From: Streptomyces aureus
GTDB taxonomy: Bacteria > Actinomycetota > Actinomycetes > Streptomycetales > Streptomycetaceae
Assembly: GCF_000725495.1 (NCBI RefSeq)
Contig: NZ_JNZD01000003.1
Coordinates: forward strand, 1 to 64,000
DNA length: 64,000 bases
Direction of reading: 5' to 3'
Shown here: positions 1 to 9,012 of the stretch, in pieces
Layout: the number at the start of each line of letters is the position of its first letter
How positions within the stretch are numbered: the first letter of the stretch is position 1
Notes under the pieces: model-generated
Database searches by the model: none
Told to the model about the DNA's origin: nothing
What the model saw: only the letters and a program-made list of their open reading frames with translations
Program-made: the position numbers and the translations under genes

Positions 1-88
1 CGGTTACATTCCGAACCCGGAAGCTAAGCCTCACAGCGCCGATGGTACTGCAGGGGGGACCCTGTGGGAGAGTAGGACGCCGCCGAAC
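1..88 (+). rRNA. rrf: 5S ribosomal RNA, 3' part
   Basis: The first 88 bases match the 3' two thirds of a Streptomyces 5S rRNA: the conserved loop around CCGAACCCGGAAGCTAAGC and the closing GTAGGACGCCGCCGAAC. The 5' end of the gene lies outside the window. It is followed directly by a strong terminator, as expected for the end of an rrn operon. Confidence 0.95.
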
Positions 89-97
89 AAATTTTAG

Positions 98-145
98 AGC
101 TCCGGCTCCCGGGAATTTTCCCGGGAGCCGGAGCTTTTTGTTTTT
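98..145 (+). terminator. rRNA operon terminator
   Basis: A perfect 16-bp stem (98-113 pairs with 120-135) with a 6-base AATTTT loop is followed by TTTTGTTTTT. This is a classic intrinsic terminator with a true T tract, rare in Streptomyces and typical of rrn operon ends. Confidence 0.93.
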
Positions 146-261
146 CCGGCACGGTTTCCTGATGACGTCCCGCTTCCCGCATCCCCCTCTGCGCCCTGAC
201 GCCGGGGCTGCGGGTAAGGTCAGGGGGCATCGTTGGCTCGTTTCCCACAGGAGGCCCCCGG

Positions 262-870
262 GTGGAGGTCCAGGAGACCCGTGTTCAGACGAACCGGGTC
301 CTCACCATCCCGAACATCCTCAGCATGGCGCGTCTCGCCGGCGTACCCCTCTTCCTGTGGTTGATCCTCAGGCCGGAGTTCGGTGGTCCCAACAGCGACG
401 GCTGGGCGCTGCTCGTCCTCATGCTGAGCGGTATCAGCGACTATCTGGACGGCAAGCTCGCCCGGCGCTGGAACCAGATCAGCAGCCTCGGCCGGCTGCT
501 GGATCCCGCGGCCGACCGGCTCTACATTCTGTCGACGCTGGTCGGACTCACCTGGCGCGAGATTCTCCCGATCTGGCTCACGGCCGCGCTTCTCGCACGC
601 GAGCTGGTCCTGGCGGTCATGGTCTTGATCCTCCGGCGCCACGGCTATCCGCCGCCGCAGGTGAACTTCCTCGGGAAGGCAGCCACCTTCAACCTGATGT
701 ACGCCTTCCCGTTGCTGCTGCTCAGCGACATGAGCGGCTGGATCGGGACACTCGGATCTATTTTCGGATGGGCGTTCGCCGGGTGGGGTACAACGCTCTA
801 TTGGTGGGCAGGAGTCCTCTACGTGGTGCAGGTCCGCCGGCTGATCCGTGCGGACACCATGGCCGAATGA
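262..870 (+). CDS. CDP-alcohol phosphatidyltransferase family protein (PgsA2-like)
   Basis: Integral membrane enzyme family that joins a CDP-activated lipid to an alcohol acceptor in phospholipid synthesis. The 202-residue product carries the complete signature DG(x2)AR(x8)G(x3)D(x3)D at D63-G64, A67-R68, G77, D81 and D85, and about five hydrophobic segments, as usual for the family. The GTG start at 262 has GGAGG at 250-254. It heads the conserved cluster that ends with gcvP; the mycobacterial counterpart of this locus is pgsA2 (remembered synteny). The acceptor (glycerol phosphate, inositol phosphate or other) cannot be read from the sequence. Confidence 0.9.
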   Translation: MEVQETRVQTNRVLTIPNILSMARLAGVPLFLWLILRPEFGGPNSDGWALLVLMLSGISDYLDGKLARRWNQISSLGRLLDPAADRLYILSTLVGLTWREILPIWLTAALLARELVLAVMVLILRRHGYPPPQVNFLGKAATFNLMYAFPLLLLSDMSGWIGTLGSIFGWAFAGWGTTLYWWAGVLYVVQVRRLIRADTMAE

Positions 871-986
871 GCTCGGCCCGATTGGGCGGCTGTTGTGCCC
901 CGATGGCCCCCGCTCGGAAACTGCGGGACAATCAGGACGGGTGAAGTCGGCTGTACCGTCGTCTCTTCAAGGAGGACGCTTCCGAC

Positions 987-3482
987 ATGAAGGCCGTCGT
1001 GATGGCCGGAGGCGAAGGCACACGCCTTCGTCCTATGACCTCGAGCATGCCCAAGCCGCTCCTGCCCGTGGCGAACCGCCCGATCATGGAGCATGTGCTC
1101 AGGCTGCTCAAAAGGCATGGGCTCAACGAAACCGTGGTCACCGTCCAGTTCCTGGCCTCATTGGTCAAGAACTACTTCGGTGACGGCGAAGAGCTCGGCA
1201 TGGAGCTCACCTATGCCAATGAGGAGAAGCCACTCGGTACCGCCGGCAGCGTCAAGAACGCCGAGGAGGCGTTGAAGGACGACGCGTTCCTCGTCATCTC
1301 CGGGGATGCCCTCACCGACTTCGATCTCACCGAACTCATCAACTTCCACAAGGAAAAGGGCGCGCTCGTCACCGTCTGTCTGACGCGTGTGCCCAATCCG
1401 CTGGAATTCGGCATCACCATCGTGGACGAGGAAGGCAAGGTCGAGCGCTTCCTGGAGAAGCCGACCTGGGGCCAGGTCTTCTCGGACACCGTGAACACCG
1501 GTATCTACGTCATGGAGCCCGAGGTCTTCGACTACGTCGAGGCCGACGTCTCCGTCGACTGGTCCGGCGACGTCTTCCCCCAGCTCATGAAGGAAGGCAA
1601 GCCCGTTTACGGCTATATCGCCGAGGGCTACTGGGAGGACGTCGGCACCCACGAGAGCTATGTGAAGGCCCAGGCCGACGTCCTCGAGGGCAAGGTCGAC
1701 GTGGAACTCGACGGGTTCGAGATCTCCCCGGGCGTATGGGTGGCCGAGGGTGCCGAGGTGCACCCCGACGCCGTGCTCCGCGGGCCCCTCTACATCGGTG
1801 ACTACGCCAAGGTCGAGGCGAACGCCGAGATCCGCGAGCACACCGTGGTCGGTTCCAACGTCGTGGTGAAGAGCGGTGCCTTCCTGCACCGGGCCGTCGT
1901 CCACGACAACGTGTACATCGGGCAGCACAGCAATCTGCGCGGCTGCGTGGTCGGAAAGAACACCGACATCATGCGGGCCGCCCGGATCGAGGACGGCGCC
2001 GTCATCGGCGACGAATGCCTCGTCGGTGAAGAATCGATCATTCAGGGCAACGTCCGTGTCTACCCGTTCAAGACCATCGAGGCCGGCGCTTTCGTCAACA
2101 CCTCGGTGATCTGGGAGTCGCGCGGCCAGGCGCATCTCTTCGGCGCTCGTGGTGTCTCCGGGATCCTGAACGTCGAGATCACCCCGGAGCTGGCCGTGCG
2201 TCTGGCGGGCGCCTACGCGACGACCCTGAAGAAGGGCTCCACCGTCACCACGGCCCGCGACCACTCCCGAGGCGCCCGCGCGCTGAAGCGGGCGGTGATC
2301 TCGGCCCTGCAGGCCAGCGCCATCGACGTACGCGACCTCGAGAACGTACCGCTGCCGGTCGCCCGGCAGCAGACGGCCAGAGGCAGTGCCGGCGGCATCA
2401 TGATCCGGACGACCCCGGGAGTGCCCGACTCCGTCGACATCATGTTCTTCGACGGGCAGGGCGCGGACCTGTCGCAGGGCGGCCAGCGCAAGCTGGACCG
2501 GGTGTTCGCGCGCCAGGAGTACCGGCGTGCCTTCCCCGGCGAGATCGGGGACCTGCACTTCCCCGCCAGCGTCTTCGACTCGTACACCGGCTCGCTGCTG
2601 CGCAACGTCGACACCACCGGGATCGCGGACTCCGGGCTGAAGGTCGTCGTCGACGCCTCCAACGGCAGTGCCGGCCTCGTGCTGCCCAGCCTGCTGGGCA
2701 AGCTCGGGGTGGACTCCCTGACCATCAACCCCGGTCTCGACGAGTCCCGGCCGACCGAGACGGTGGAGACGCGGCGGGCAGGGCTGGTGCGTCTGGGCGA
2801 GATCGTCGCGTCCGCCCGGGCCGCGTTCGGCGTGCGGTTCGACCCGGTCGGCGAGCGGCTCTCGCTCGTGGACGAGAAGGGGCGGATCGTCGAGGACGAC
2901 CGAGCCCTGCTCGTGATGCTGGACCTCGTGGCGGCCGAGCGGCGCAGCGGGCGGGTGGCGCTGCCGGTCACGACGACCCGGATCGCCGAACAGGTCGCGG
3001 CGTACCACGGCACGCAGGTGGAGTGGACGACCACGTCGCCCGACGACCTGACCAGGGTCGGCCGCGAGGAGTCGACGATCTTCGGCGGCGACGCCCGCGG
3101 CGGGTTCATCATTCCCGAGTTCAGCGGTGTCTTCGACGGCGCGGCCGCGTTCGTACGGCTCATCGGTCTGGTGGCGCGCACCCAGCTCACGCTCAGCCAG
3201 ATCGACGCGCGGATTCCGCGGGCGCACGTCATCAAGCGGGATCTCGCGACCCCGTGGGCCGTGAAGGGTCTCGTCATGCGCCGGGTCGTGGAGGAGGCGG
3301 GAGACCGCTTCGTGGACACGACGGACGGCGTCCGGGTCGTGGAGGCGGACGGGCGCTGGGTCATGGTGCTGCCCGACCCCGCCGAGGCCGTGACCCATCT
3401 CTGGGCCGAGGGCCCGGACGACACCTCGGCGGAGGCCCTGCTCGACGAGTGGTCGGCCGTCGTGGACAGCGCCGGCCGCTGA
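987..3482 (+). CDS. Sugar-1-phosphate nucleotidyltransferase fused to a degenerate phosphomannomutase domain
   Basis: 831 residues. The N-terminal domain is a nucleotidyltransferase with GGEGTRLRP at residues 8-16 and the PKPLLPV motif just after; it should make an NDP-sugar (GDP-mannose is the usual annotation) in the cytoplasm. Residues about 245-380 form hexapeptide (left-handed beta-helix) repeats. Residues about 390-831 are phosphohexomutase-like, but the catalytic TASHNP loop is replaced ([10 protein letters not shown] near 468) and the DGDADR metal loop reads FDPVGERL near 616, so mutase activity is unlikely. Start ATG has AAGGAGG upstream. Clear terminator downstream. Family usually annotated mannose-1-phosphate guanylyltransferase. 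Confidence 0.88.
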   Translation: MKAVVMAGGEGTRLRPMTSSMPKPLLPVANRPIMEHVLRLLKRHGLNETVVTVQFLASLVKNYFGDGEELGMELTYANEEKPLGTAGSVKNAEEALKDDAFLVISGDALTDFDLTELINFHKEKGALVTVCLTRVPNPLEFGITIVDEEGKVERFLEKPTWGQVFSDTVNTGIYVMEPEVFDYVEADVSVDWSGDVFPQLMKEGKPVYGYIAEGYWEDVGTHESYVKAQADVLEGKVDVELDGFEISPGVWVAEGAEVHPDAVLRGPLYIGDYAKVEANAEIREHTVVGSNVVVKSGAFLHRAVVHDNVYIGQHSNLRGCVVGKNTDIMRAARIEDGAVIGDECLVGEESIIQGNVRVYPFKTIEAGAFVNTSVIWESRGQAHLFGARGVSGILNVEITPELAVRLAGAYATTLKKGSTVTTARDHSRGARALKRAVISALQASAIDVRDLENVPLPVARQQTARGSAGGIMIRTTPGVPDSVDIMFFDGQGADLSQGGQRKLDRVFARQEYRRAFPGEIGDLHFPASVFDSYTGSLLRNVDTTGIADSGLKVVVDASNGSAGLVLPSLLGKLGVDSLTINPGLDESRPTETVETRRAGLVRLGEIVASARAAFGVRFDPVGERLSLVDEKGRIVEDDRALLVMLDLVAAERRSGRVALPVTTTRIAEQVAAYHGTQVEWTTTSPDDLTRVGREESTIFGGDARGGFIIPEFSGVFDGAAAFVRLIGLVARTQLTLSQIDARIPRAHVIKRDLATPWAVKGLVMRRVVEEAGDRFVDTTDGVRVVEADGRWVMVLPDPAEAVTHLWAEGPDDTSAEALLDEWSAVVDSAGR

Positions 3483-3498
3483 AACGCTCTTCACCCGT

Positions 3499-3540
3499 AC
3501 GTGTCGGACAAGTGCCCCCAAAGGGGCCTGTCCGGCACGT
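3499..3540 (+). terminator. Hairpin terminator after the nucleotidyltransferase gene
   Basis: A 12-bp outer stem (3499-3510 with 3529-3540, one G-T pair) and an inner GCCCC/GGGGC stem around CAAA, without a T tract. Placed 16 bases after the stop codon and before the next transcription unit. Confidence 0.7.
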
Positions 3541-3589
3541 CGGTGGGGCCATTCGGAGCTAGTACCCGCGACGTGCGACGATGTGCGGC

Positions 3590-4486
3590 ATGCCGCAGCA
3601 GCCCCCCATTCGGAGCAGCGCTCCGCGCCCCCCGCGCCCGGACGCCTCCATGTCGCTGCTCACCAACGTCATGGACCACAGTCTCGACGAGGGGTACGCC
3701 GAGGCGGCGGCCCGCAGGGAGGCCCAGGGCGACGGCGGGCTGCCGAGGACGCTCCGGGCCAAGGCGGGTCTCGCGGTGGGCCTGGTCCTGGCCGCGCTCG
3801 TGGTCACCGTGGGGGCGGCGAACGCCCGGCTGGCGGCTCCCGTCGTGGCCAAGGAGCGCCAGGAGCTCATCGACCGCATCGAGCGCGAGACGACGGCCGC
3901 GGACAAGCTGGAGAGCGGTGTCGACACCCTGCGCGCGGATGTCAGCGCCCGCCAGCGGGCGGCGCTGAAGAAGGACGGCGGTGAGCAGGCCGACCTGGTG
4001 AGCATCCTGTCCGGCGCCACCGACGTGCACGGCCCCGGTGTGCGGCTCGTCGTGAACGACGCCAAGGAGGCCAGCACGGGCGGTGACGGCACCAATCCGC
4101 GGGAGACCTCGGGTTTCTCCGACACCGGCCGGGTGCGCGACCGTGACATGCAGCGTGTGGTCAACGGTCTGTGGGAGTCGGGTGCCGAGGCCATCTCCGT
4201 CAACGGGCGGCGGCTGACCGCCCTGTCGGCCATCCGGGCCGCGGGTGACGCGATACTGGTCGACAACAAGCCGCTGGTGCCGCCGTACACGGTGCTCGCG
4301 GTGGGGGACGGCCAACGGCTCAGCACGAGATTCCAGAACAGCGACGACGGGCTGTATCTGCATGCGCTGCAGGAGAACTACGGCATCAGGACCAGCATCT
4401 CCGTGGAGGGGGACGTCCGGTTGTCCGCCGCACCGAGTGTGATCGTACGTACAGCAGAGCCGAGCACTAAGAAGGGCACACCGTGA
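3590..4486 (+). CDS. DUF881 domain-containing protein (first copy)
   Basis: 298 residues: a short Pro-rich cytoplasmic head, one transmembrane segment near residues 57-78, a coiled coil near 85-125, then the DUF881 domain (VHGPGVRLVVNDA, WESGAEAISVNGRR). DUF881 proteins are predicted to be anchored in the membrane with the domain outside; their role is unknown, but the gene trio is conserved beside garA and pgsA-type genes across Actinobacteria. The start at 3590 gives the usual MPQQPP N-terminus; an in-frame ATG at 3581 is possible. No Shine-Dalgarno site, so probably leaderless or weakly led. Its end overlaps the next gene by 4 bases. Confidence 0.85.
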   Translation: MPQQPPIRSSAPRPPRPDASMSLLTNVMDHSLDEGYAEAAARREAQGDGGLPRTLRAKAGLAVGLVLAALVVTVGAANARLAAPVVAKERQELIDRIERETTAADKLESGVDTLRADVSARQRAALKKDGGEQADLVSILSGATDVHGPGVRLVVNDAKEASTGGDGTNPRETSGFSDTGRVRDRDMQRVVNGLWESGAEAISVNGRRLTALSAIRAAGDAILVDNKPLVPPYTVLAVGDGQRLSTRFQNSDDGLYLHALQENYGIRTSISVEGDVRLSAAPSVIVRTAEPSTKKGTP

Positions 4487-4815
4487 TCGCCGTACTGGGC
4501 CTCGTCGTGGGAGTCGTGGCTGGACTGTTGGTCCGTCCCGAGGTTCCGGCGGTCGTCGAGCCTTATCTCCCGATCGCCGTCGTGGCGGCGCTGGACGCCG
4601 TGTTCGGCGGTCTGCGCGCGATGCTCGACGGCATCTTCGACGACAAGGTCTTCGTGGTCTCGTTCCTGTCGAACGTGGTCGTCGCCGCGCTGATCGTCTT
4701 CCTGGGGGACAAGTTGGGTGTGGGCGCCCAGCTGTCCACGGGTGTCGTGGTCGTCCTCGGCATCCGGATCTTCTCCAACGCCGCGGCCATCCGCCGGCAC
4801 GTGTTCCGGGCGTGA
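4483..4815 (+). CDS. Small basic family protein (Sbp, DUF1290)
   Basis: 110-residue, highly hydrophobic protein with about three membrane helices; matches the Sbp/DUF1290 family known from Bacillus cell-division loci and from actinobacterial garA clusters. GTG start overlaps the upstream stop (GTGA), implying translational coupling with the DUF881 gene. Length is normal for the family. Function not established; a membrane scaffold role is inference. Confidence 0.87.
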   Translation: MIAVLGLVVGVVAGLLVRPEVPAVVEPYLPIAVVAALDAVFGGLRAMLDGIFDDKVFVVSFLSNVVVAALIVFLGDKLGVGAQLSTGVVVVLGIRIFSNAAAIRRHVFRA

Positions 4816-4820
4816 GGCCG

Positions 4821-5681
4821 ATGAGCAACGAGAACGAGAACGAGGACGAGACTCCCGAGGTCACCGAGAACCCGCTGCGCAGGGAGCTGCCGGAGGAGGT
4901 CCCCGCGGCCGCTGGGGAGCCCGGGCCGCCGTCGGCCGAGGAGAGCGGCGAGCAGCCGCTCAGCGGCCGTCAGAGGCTGGTCAAGGGCCTGTGGCCGCCG
5001 CGGGTGTCGCGGGCCCAACTCATCGTCGCCGTGCTGCTGTTCGGCCTGGGATTCGGCCTGGCCGTCCAGGTGGCGTCCAACAGCGACGGGGACAGCGCGC
5101 TGCGCGGGGCGCGTCAGGAGGATCTCGTGCGCATTCTCGATGAACTCGACAGCCGAACTCAGCGTCTTGAGGACGAGAAGCAGGGTCTCGAGGACCAGCG
5201 CACCGAGCTGGAGAACAGCTCGGACCAGGCCGAGGAGGCCCGCAAGCAGACGGTCGAGAAGGAGAAGCAACTCGGCATTCTGGCGGGCACCGTGGCCGCA
5301 CAGGGCCCCGGCATCACTCTGACGATCGACGACACGAAGGGGACGGTCAAGGCGGACATGCTGCTCGACGCCATCCAGGAACTGCGTGCCGCCGGCGCGG
5401 AGGCGATCCAGGTGAACGGCGTGCGTGTGGTCGCCAGTACCTATCTGTCCGATTCCGGAAGCGGAGTGAAGGTCGACGGGAACAAGATCACCCAGCCCTA
5501 TCGTTTCAAGGTCATCGGCAAGCCGCAGGATCTCGAGCCGGCGCTGAACATTCCGGGAGGCGTGGTGCAGACACTGGAGAAGGAGCAGGCCACCGTCACG
5601 GTGGACCGTTCGACGAAGATCGTCGTCGATGCCTTGCGACCGGCGGAGCGGCCTGACTACGCTCGGTCGTCCTCCCGGTGA
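4821..5681 (+). CDS. DUF881 domain-containing protein (second copy)
   Basis: 286 residues: acidic Asn/Glu-rich head, a transmembrane helix near residues 67-87, a charged coiled coil near 95-150, then DUF881 with the paired motifs QGPGITLTIDD and LRAAGAEAIQVNGVR. Paralogue of the protein two genes upstream; together they sandwich the small basic protein, a constant arrangement in Actinobacteria. ATG at 4821 sits 5 bases after the previous stop with TGAGG ahead; an in-frame GTG at 4812 would overlap the previous gene but lacks a ribosome site. Confidence 0.85.
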   Translation: MSNENENEDETPEVTENPLRRELPEEVPAAAGEPGPPSAEESGEQPLSGRQRLVKGLWPPRVSRAQLIVAVLLFGLGFGLAVQVASNSDGDSALRGARQEDLVRILDELDSRTQRLEDEKQGLEDQRTELENSSDQAEEARKQTVEKEKQLGILAGTVAAQGPGITLTIDDTKGTVKADMLLDAIQELRAAGAEAIQVNGVRVVASTYLSDSGSGVKVDGNKITQPYRFKVIGKPQDLEPALNIPGGVVQTLEKEQATVTVDRSTKIVVDALRPAERPDYARSSSR

Positions 5682-5871
5682 ACGGCGGTCGGATGGGGGC
5701 CGTCGCGCGAGGGCGGGAGGTTGCGGGGGGTCGGCGCACCGAATGGGTGGTGCGTGGTGGAAACTGTCTGGTGGATACGGACGTTGTGAGGATGTCCGGG
5801 TCGACCGGTGTGTTCAATCAGGGTTCGTCCTGCCCCACGGGCGGGTCTGTTTCGGTCAAGGGGAATCGCCC

Positions 5872-6690
5872 GTGAAGTTGTTTGCGAAGTTGTTCGGCAA
5901 GAGCACGCGAGAGGACAGCGGCGACAGCGCGGCTGCCCGCCATCGCGCACCGCGTCAGGCGGACGCGGAGGCCCAGAGCGGCGACCGTCCGCTGTTCCGG
6001 GACCAGGTCACCGGTCAGGGCGCGTCGTCTGTTGACCCTGGCCAGCCGGGCCGCATAGGTTTCGGGGAACCGTCAGCCTCGAGCGCGGGCGGAGGGTATG
6101 CCTCCGACCCGTATGCGTCCCATGCCCCCGGTGGGCAGCCGCGGCAGGAGGATCCGTCCATGTCGGCCCAGGTGTGTACGAGGTGCGGCAACCGCAACGG
6201 CGAGAACAGCCGGTTCTGCTCCAACTGCGGTGCGCCGCTGCGGGGTGGACCGGAGCGTCCGTCGGAGACGACGTCCACCATCTCCATCTCCGGTATCGAG
6301 GCCTACGACGCCGAGGTGACGGGCCAGACGCCCTCGCCGATGCTCTCTCCGGAGGCGCAGGCGGCCGTGGACGCGCTGCCGGTCGGTTCGGCGCTCCTGG
6401 TGGTGCGCCGGGGCCCCAACTCGGGCAGCCGCTTCCTCCTGGACGGCGAGCTGACCACGGCCGGGCGTCATCCGCAGAGCGACATCTTCCTCGACGACGT
6501 GACGGTGTCGCGTCGGCACGTGGAGTTCCGTCGCGTCGCGGACGGTTCGTTCACGGTCGCCGACGTCGGCAGCCTGAACGGCACGTACGTCAACCGTGAG
6601 CGGATCGACCAGGTCCCGCTGTCCAACGGTGACGAGGTGCAGATCGGCAAGTACCGGCTGGTGTTCTACGCGAGCCAGCGGGGCATCTGA
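5872..6690 (+). CDS. garA: FHA domain protein with N-terminal zinc ribbon (GarA/OdhI type)
   Basis: 272 residues. A short amphipathic head and low-complexity region, a C-x2-C...C-x2-C zinc ribbon near residues 102-120, a threonine patch TSTISISG near 142, then an FHA domain near 185-265 with GRHPQSDI, SRRH and SLNGTYVN, the phosphothreonine-binding landmarks. GarA/OdhI proteins are phosphorylated by Ser/Thr kinases at an N-terminal ETTS/T motif and control 2-oxoglutarate dehydrogenase and glutamate enzymes; here SETTSTIS fits that site. GTG start at 5872 has AAGGGGA upstream. Followed by ftsR-like gene, the standard order. Confidence 0.85.
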   Translation: MKLFAKLFGKSTREDSGDSAAARHRAPRQADAEAQSGDRPLFRDQVTGQGASSVDPGQPGRIGFGEPSASSAGGGYASDPYASHAPGGQPRQEDPSMSAQVCTRCGNRNGENSRFCSNCGAPLRGGPERPSETTSTISISGIEAYDAEVTGQTPSPMLSPEAQAAVDALPVGSALLVVRRGPNSGSRFLLDGELTTAGRHPQSDIFLDDVTVSRRHVEFRRVADGSFTVADVGSLNGTYVNRERIDQVPLSNGDEVQIGKYRLVFYASQRGI

Positions 6691-6726
6691 CCCTCCCCCA
6701 ACTCCGTCCGGGGGGACACCGAGGGA

Positions 6727-7488
6727 ATGTCCATGCTTCAAACACCGAGCGGCGGTGCCGGCAGCGGTACCGCCGCCGCGGACAGCGGGCTGATGAGCAT
6801 CGGCGCGGTGCTGAGCCTGCTGCGCGACGAGTTCCCCGAAGTCACGATTTCCAAGATCAGGTTCCTGGAGTCGGAGGGGCTCGTCGAGCCGCAGCGGACC
6901 CCCTCGGGGTACCGCAAGTTCACCGCGGACGACGTCGAGCGCCTCGGTCACGTCCTGAGGATGCAGCGGGACCACTACCTCCCGCTGAAGGTGATCCGGG
7001 AGCATCTGGACGCCCTGGCACGCGGTGAGCAGGTGCGTCTGCCCTCCGTGGGCCGGCAGCGCGACGCGGGCGAGGGAGAACCCCTCGGCGAGCTCTACGG
7101 CGAGCCCGAGGGGCCCACGGTGGCCCGCGTGGGCCGCGAGGAGTTGCTGGCCGCCGCGGAGATCGGCGAGCAGCAGCTGGCGGAGTGGGAGTCCTACGGC
7201 CTGATCGGTCCGCTGAACGACGGCGCCTACGACGCGGAGGCGGTGACCGTCGCCGCGCTCGTTGTCGAGCTGGGGCGCTTCGGGATCGAGCCGCGCCATC
7301 TGCGGGCCATGAAGGCCGCGGCGGAGCGGGACGCCGGTCTGGTGGACCAGGTGGTCGCGCCCCTGCGGCGCCACCGCAATCCGCAGACCCGGGCGCACGC
7401 GGAGGCCCGTACGAAGGAACTCGCGGGGCTCACGGTGAAACTGCACGCGGCGCTCGTGCAGACCGCGCTGGGTGTGCGGTTGCGCTGA
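6727..7488 (+). CDS. ftsR: MerR-family transcriptional regulator, FtsR-like
   Basis: 253 residues with an N-terminal MerR helix-turn-helix (LMSIGAVLSLL, ISKIRFLESEGLVEPQRT) followed by a second, degenerate winged-helix-like half. This is the gene directly after garA/odhI; in Corynebacterium the same-position gene FtsR activates ftsZ (established there, inferred here). Length matches the family. Start ATG has GAGGGA just ahead. No metal-binding cysteines of the classical MerR sensors are seen. Confidence 0.82.
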   Translation: MSMLQTPSGGAGSGTAAADSGLMSIGAVLSLLRDEFPEVTISKIRFLESEGLVEPQRTPSGYRKFTADDVERLGHVLRMQRDHYLPLKVIREHLDALARGEQVRLPSVGRQRDAGEGEPLGELYGEPEGPTVARVGREELLAAAEIGEQQLAEWESYGLIGPLNDGAYDAEAVTVAALVVELGRFGIEPRHLRAMKAAAERDAGLVDQVVAPLRRHRNPQTRAHAEARTKELAGLTVKLHAALVQTALGVRLR

Positions 7489-7573
7489 TCGGCGCCATCG
7501 GCGCGGGCCGGGATCGACCACCCGTTCTGTGCCCGACTACCCAAACGTCCCGGGCACGGCCTAGGGTTGCTGT

Positions 7574-8047
7574 GTGAACGAGCTCGATGTCGTAGGTGTC
7601 CGGGTGGAAATGCCCTCCAACCAACCGATCGTGCTTCTGCGTGAAGTGGGAGGCGACCGCTACCTCCCCATCTGGATCGGACCGGGGGAGGCGACGGCCA
7701 TCGCCTTCGCTCAGCAGGGCATGGCCCCCGCGCGTCCGCTGACCCACGACCTGTTCAAGGACGTGCTGGAGGCGGTCGGCCAGGAGCTCACCGAAGTACG
7801 CATCACCGACCTGCGTGAGGGCGTCTTCTACGCGGAGCTGGTCTTCGCCAGCGGAGTCGAGGTGAGCGCCAGGCCGTCCGACGCCATAGCGCTCGCGCTG
7901 CGCACCGGAACGCCGATCTACGGCAGTGACGGGGTGCTCGACGACGCGGGTATCGCGATCCCCGACGAGCAGGAGGACGAGGTGGAGAAGTTCCGCGAGT
8001 TCCTCGACCAGATCTCACCCGAGGACTTCGGCACCAACAGCCAGTGA
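7574..8047 (+). CDS. Bifunctional nuclease family protein (DUF151)
   Basis: 157 residues spanning a bifunctional nuclease domain, including RPLTHDLFKDVL and the conserved ARPSDAIALALR segment. Members cleave DNA and RNA in plants; bacterial function is little known. It lies between the two MerR genes, the conserved actinobacterial order (Rv1828-Rv1830 counterparts). GTG start with no ribosome site and TAGGGT six bases ahead of it suggests a leaderless transcript. Confidence 0.9.
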   Translation: MNELDVVGVRVEMPSNQPIVLLREVGGDRYLPIWIGPGEATAIAFAQQGMAPARPLTHDLFKDVLEAVGQELTEVRITDLREGVFYAELVFASGVEVSARPSDAIALALRTGTPIYGSDGVLDDAGIAIPDEQEDEVEKFREFLDQISPEDFGTNSQ

Positions 8048-8180
8048 GGCGGACCGCCGGAGGGCCTCCTCGGGAGGCAATTGCCCGCGGCGAGTGTGGT
8101 GTGCCGCGGCCCGTGACGGGCGCATTCGGCTAGCCTTTCCCCGCGGTAGGGCACGGGAAACCACTCTTAGGGTGATTATC

Positions 8181-8235
8181 ACTCGGCGTGCCGAGTGTGG
8201 CGATCGTTGACGCGCCCCGGGTGACTGCCTACCGT
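8181..8235 (+). promoter_or_regulatory. Housekeeping promoter and palindrome upstream of second MerR gene
   Basis: TTGACG (8207-8212), exactly 17 bases, then TACCGT (8230-8235) form a good sigma-70-type promoter. Just upstream is the perfect palindrome ACTCGGC-GT-GCCGAGT (8181-8196), a candidate operator or activator site. The transcript start would fall near 8242, giving a 24-base leader that contains the GGAGG site at 8256-8260. Confidence 0.55.
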
Positions 8236-8265
8236 CGAGAAGGCAGGTCAAGGACGGAGGTCGGC

Positions 8266-8940
8266 GTGAGAAGCAGCGGCGACGGTACGGCTGGGGGTGC
8301 TCCCGGACACGGTCCGGGAGAGAGCGGCCCGTACCCTCCCCCCAGCTCTCGGCTCGGCTCGAGCAGGGGGCGCCCCCAGCATGGCAGCGCGGCCGATCAA
8401 GTCCCGCTGCGGCCGGCGGCAGTGCCCGGCGAGGAAGGGACCGTTCCCGAGGAGGTCGGCTACCGGGGGCCCACGGCGTGTGCCGCCGCGGGCATCACCT
8501 ACCGGCAGCTGGACTACTGGGCGCGGACCGGTCTCGTCGAGCCCAGCGTGCGTCCCGCCTACGGGTCGGGGACGCAGCGTCTGTACAGCTTCCGGGACGT
8601 GGTGGTCCTGAAGATCGTGAAGCGGTTCCTCGACACCGGGGTCTCGCTCCAGAACATCCGCACCACGGTCCAGCACCTGAGGGAGCGCGGCTTCCAGGAC
8701 CTGGAGCGCATGACGCTCATGAGCGACGGCGCGACGGTCTACGAGTGCACCTCGCCGGACGAGGTGCACGCCCTGCTGCAGGGCGGCCAGGGGGTCTTCG
8801 GCATCGCCGTGGGCGTGGTGTGGCGGGACGTCGAGGGCGCCCTGTCGCAGTTGCACGGAGAGCGCGTGGACACCGGCGAGACGCTGCTCGCGCACCATCC
8901 CGCCGACGAACTGGCGCGCAGGCGCAACCGCGCGGTGTGA
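8266..8940 (+). CDS. MerR-family transcriptional regulator (Rv1830-like)
   Basis: 224 residues. The MerR helix-turn-helix begins near residue 64 (ITYRQLDYWARTGLVEPSVR) and is followed by an effector-free C-terminal half, as in the third gene of the garA-downstream trio. The first 60 residues are low complexity and partly encoded by an intergenic-type repeat (8290-8380). GTG at 8266 was chosen because GGAGG lies 5 bases upstream; a longer frame back to 8188 has no such site. Followed by a hairpin terminator. Confidence 0.85.
   Translation: MRSSGDGTAGGAPGHGPGESGPYPPPSSRLGSSRGRPQHGSAADQVPLRPAAVPGEEGTVPEEVGYRGPTACAAAGITYRQLDYWARTGLVEPSVRPAYGSGTQRLYSFRDVVVLKIVKRFLDTGVSLQNIRTTVQHLRERGFQDLERMTLMSDGATVYECTSPDEVHALLQGGQGVFGIAVGVVWRDVEGALSQLHGERVDTGETLLAHHPADELARRRNRAV
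8290..8380 (+). repeat. REP-like Streptomyces palindromic element inside the MerR reading frame
   Basis: Long imperfect inverted repeat: CTGGGGGTGCTCC near 8290-8303 pairs with GGGGGCGCCCCCAG at 8366-8380, and an inner CCCCC...GGGGG hairpin holds the CTCTCGGCTCGGCTCGAGC core (8342-8363). This core is familiar from dispersed intergenic palindromes in Streptomyces genomes (remembered, not searched). Here it is translated as part of the Pro/Ser/Arg-rich N-terminal extension of the MerR protein. Confidence 0.65.
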
Positions 8941-8961
8941 TCCACCGCGACCGATGACGCG

Positions 8962-8983
8962 ATGCCCCGGCCTGCCGGGGCAT
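8962..8983 (+). terminator. Hairpin terminator after the second MerR gene
   Basis: ATGCCCCGG (8962-8970), loop CCTG, CCGGGGCAT (8975-8983): perfect 9-bp stem, no T tract, flanked by TGAC/GTCA that can extend it. It closes the garA-ftsR unit before dinB. Confidence 0.6.
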
Positions 8984-9012
8984 TGTCAGTGGCGTAGGGC
9001 AGCATCGGAGAT

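Noticed and set aside
1158..3521. 787-codon antisense frame over the nucleotidyltransferase gene
   Set aside because: GC-bias shadow of a well-recognised gene; no family match or ribosome site.
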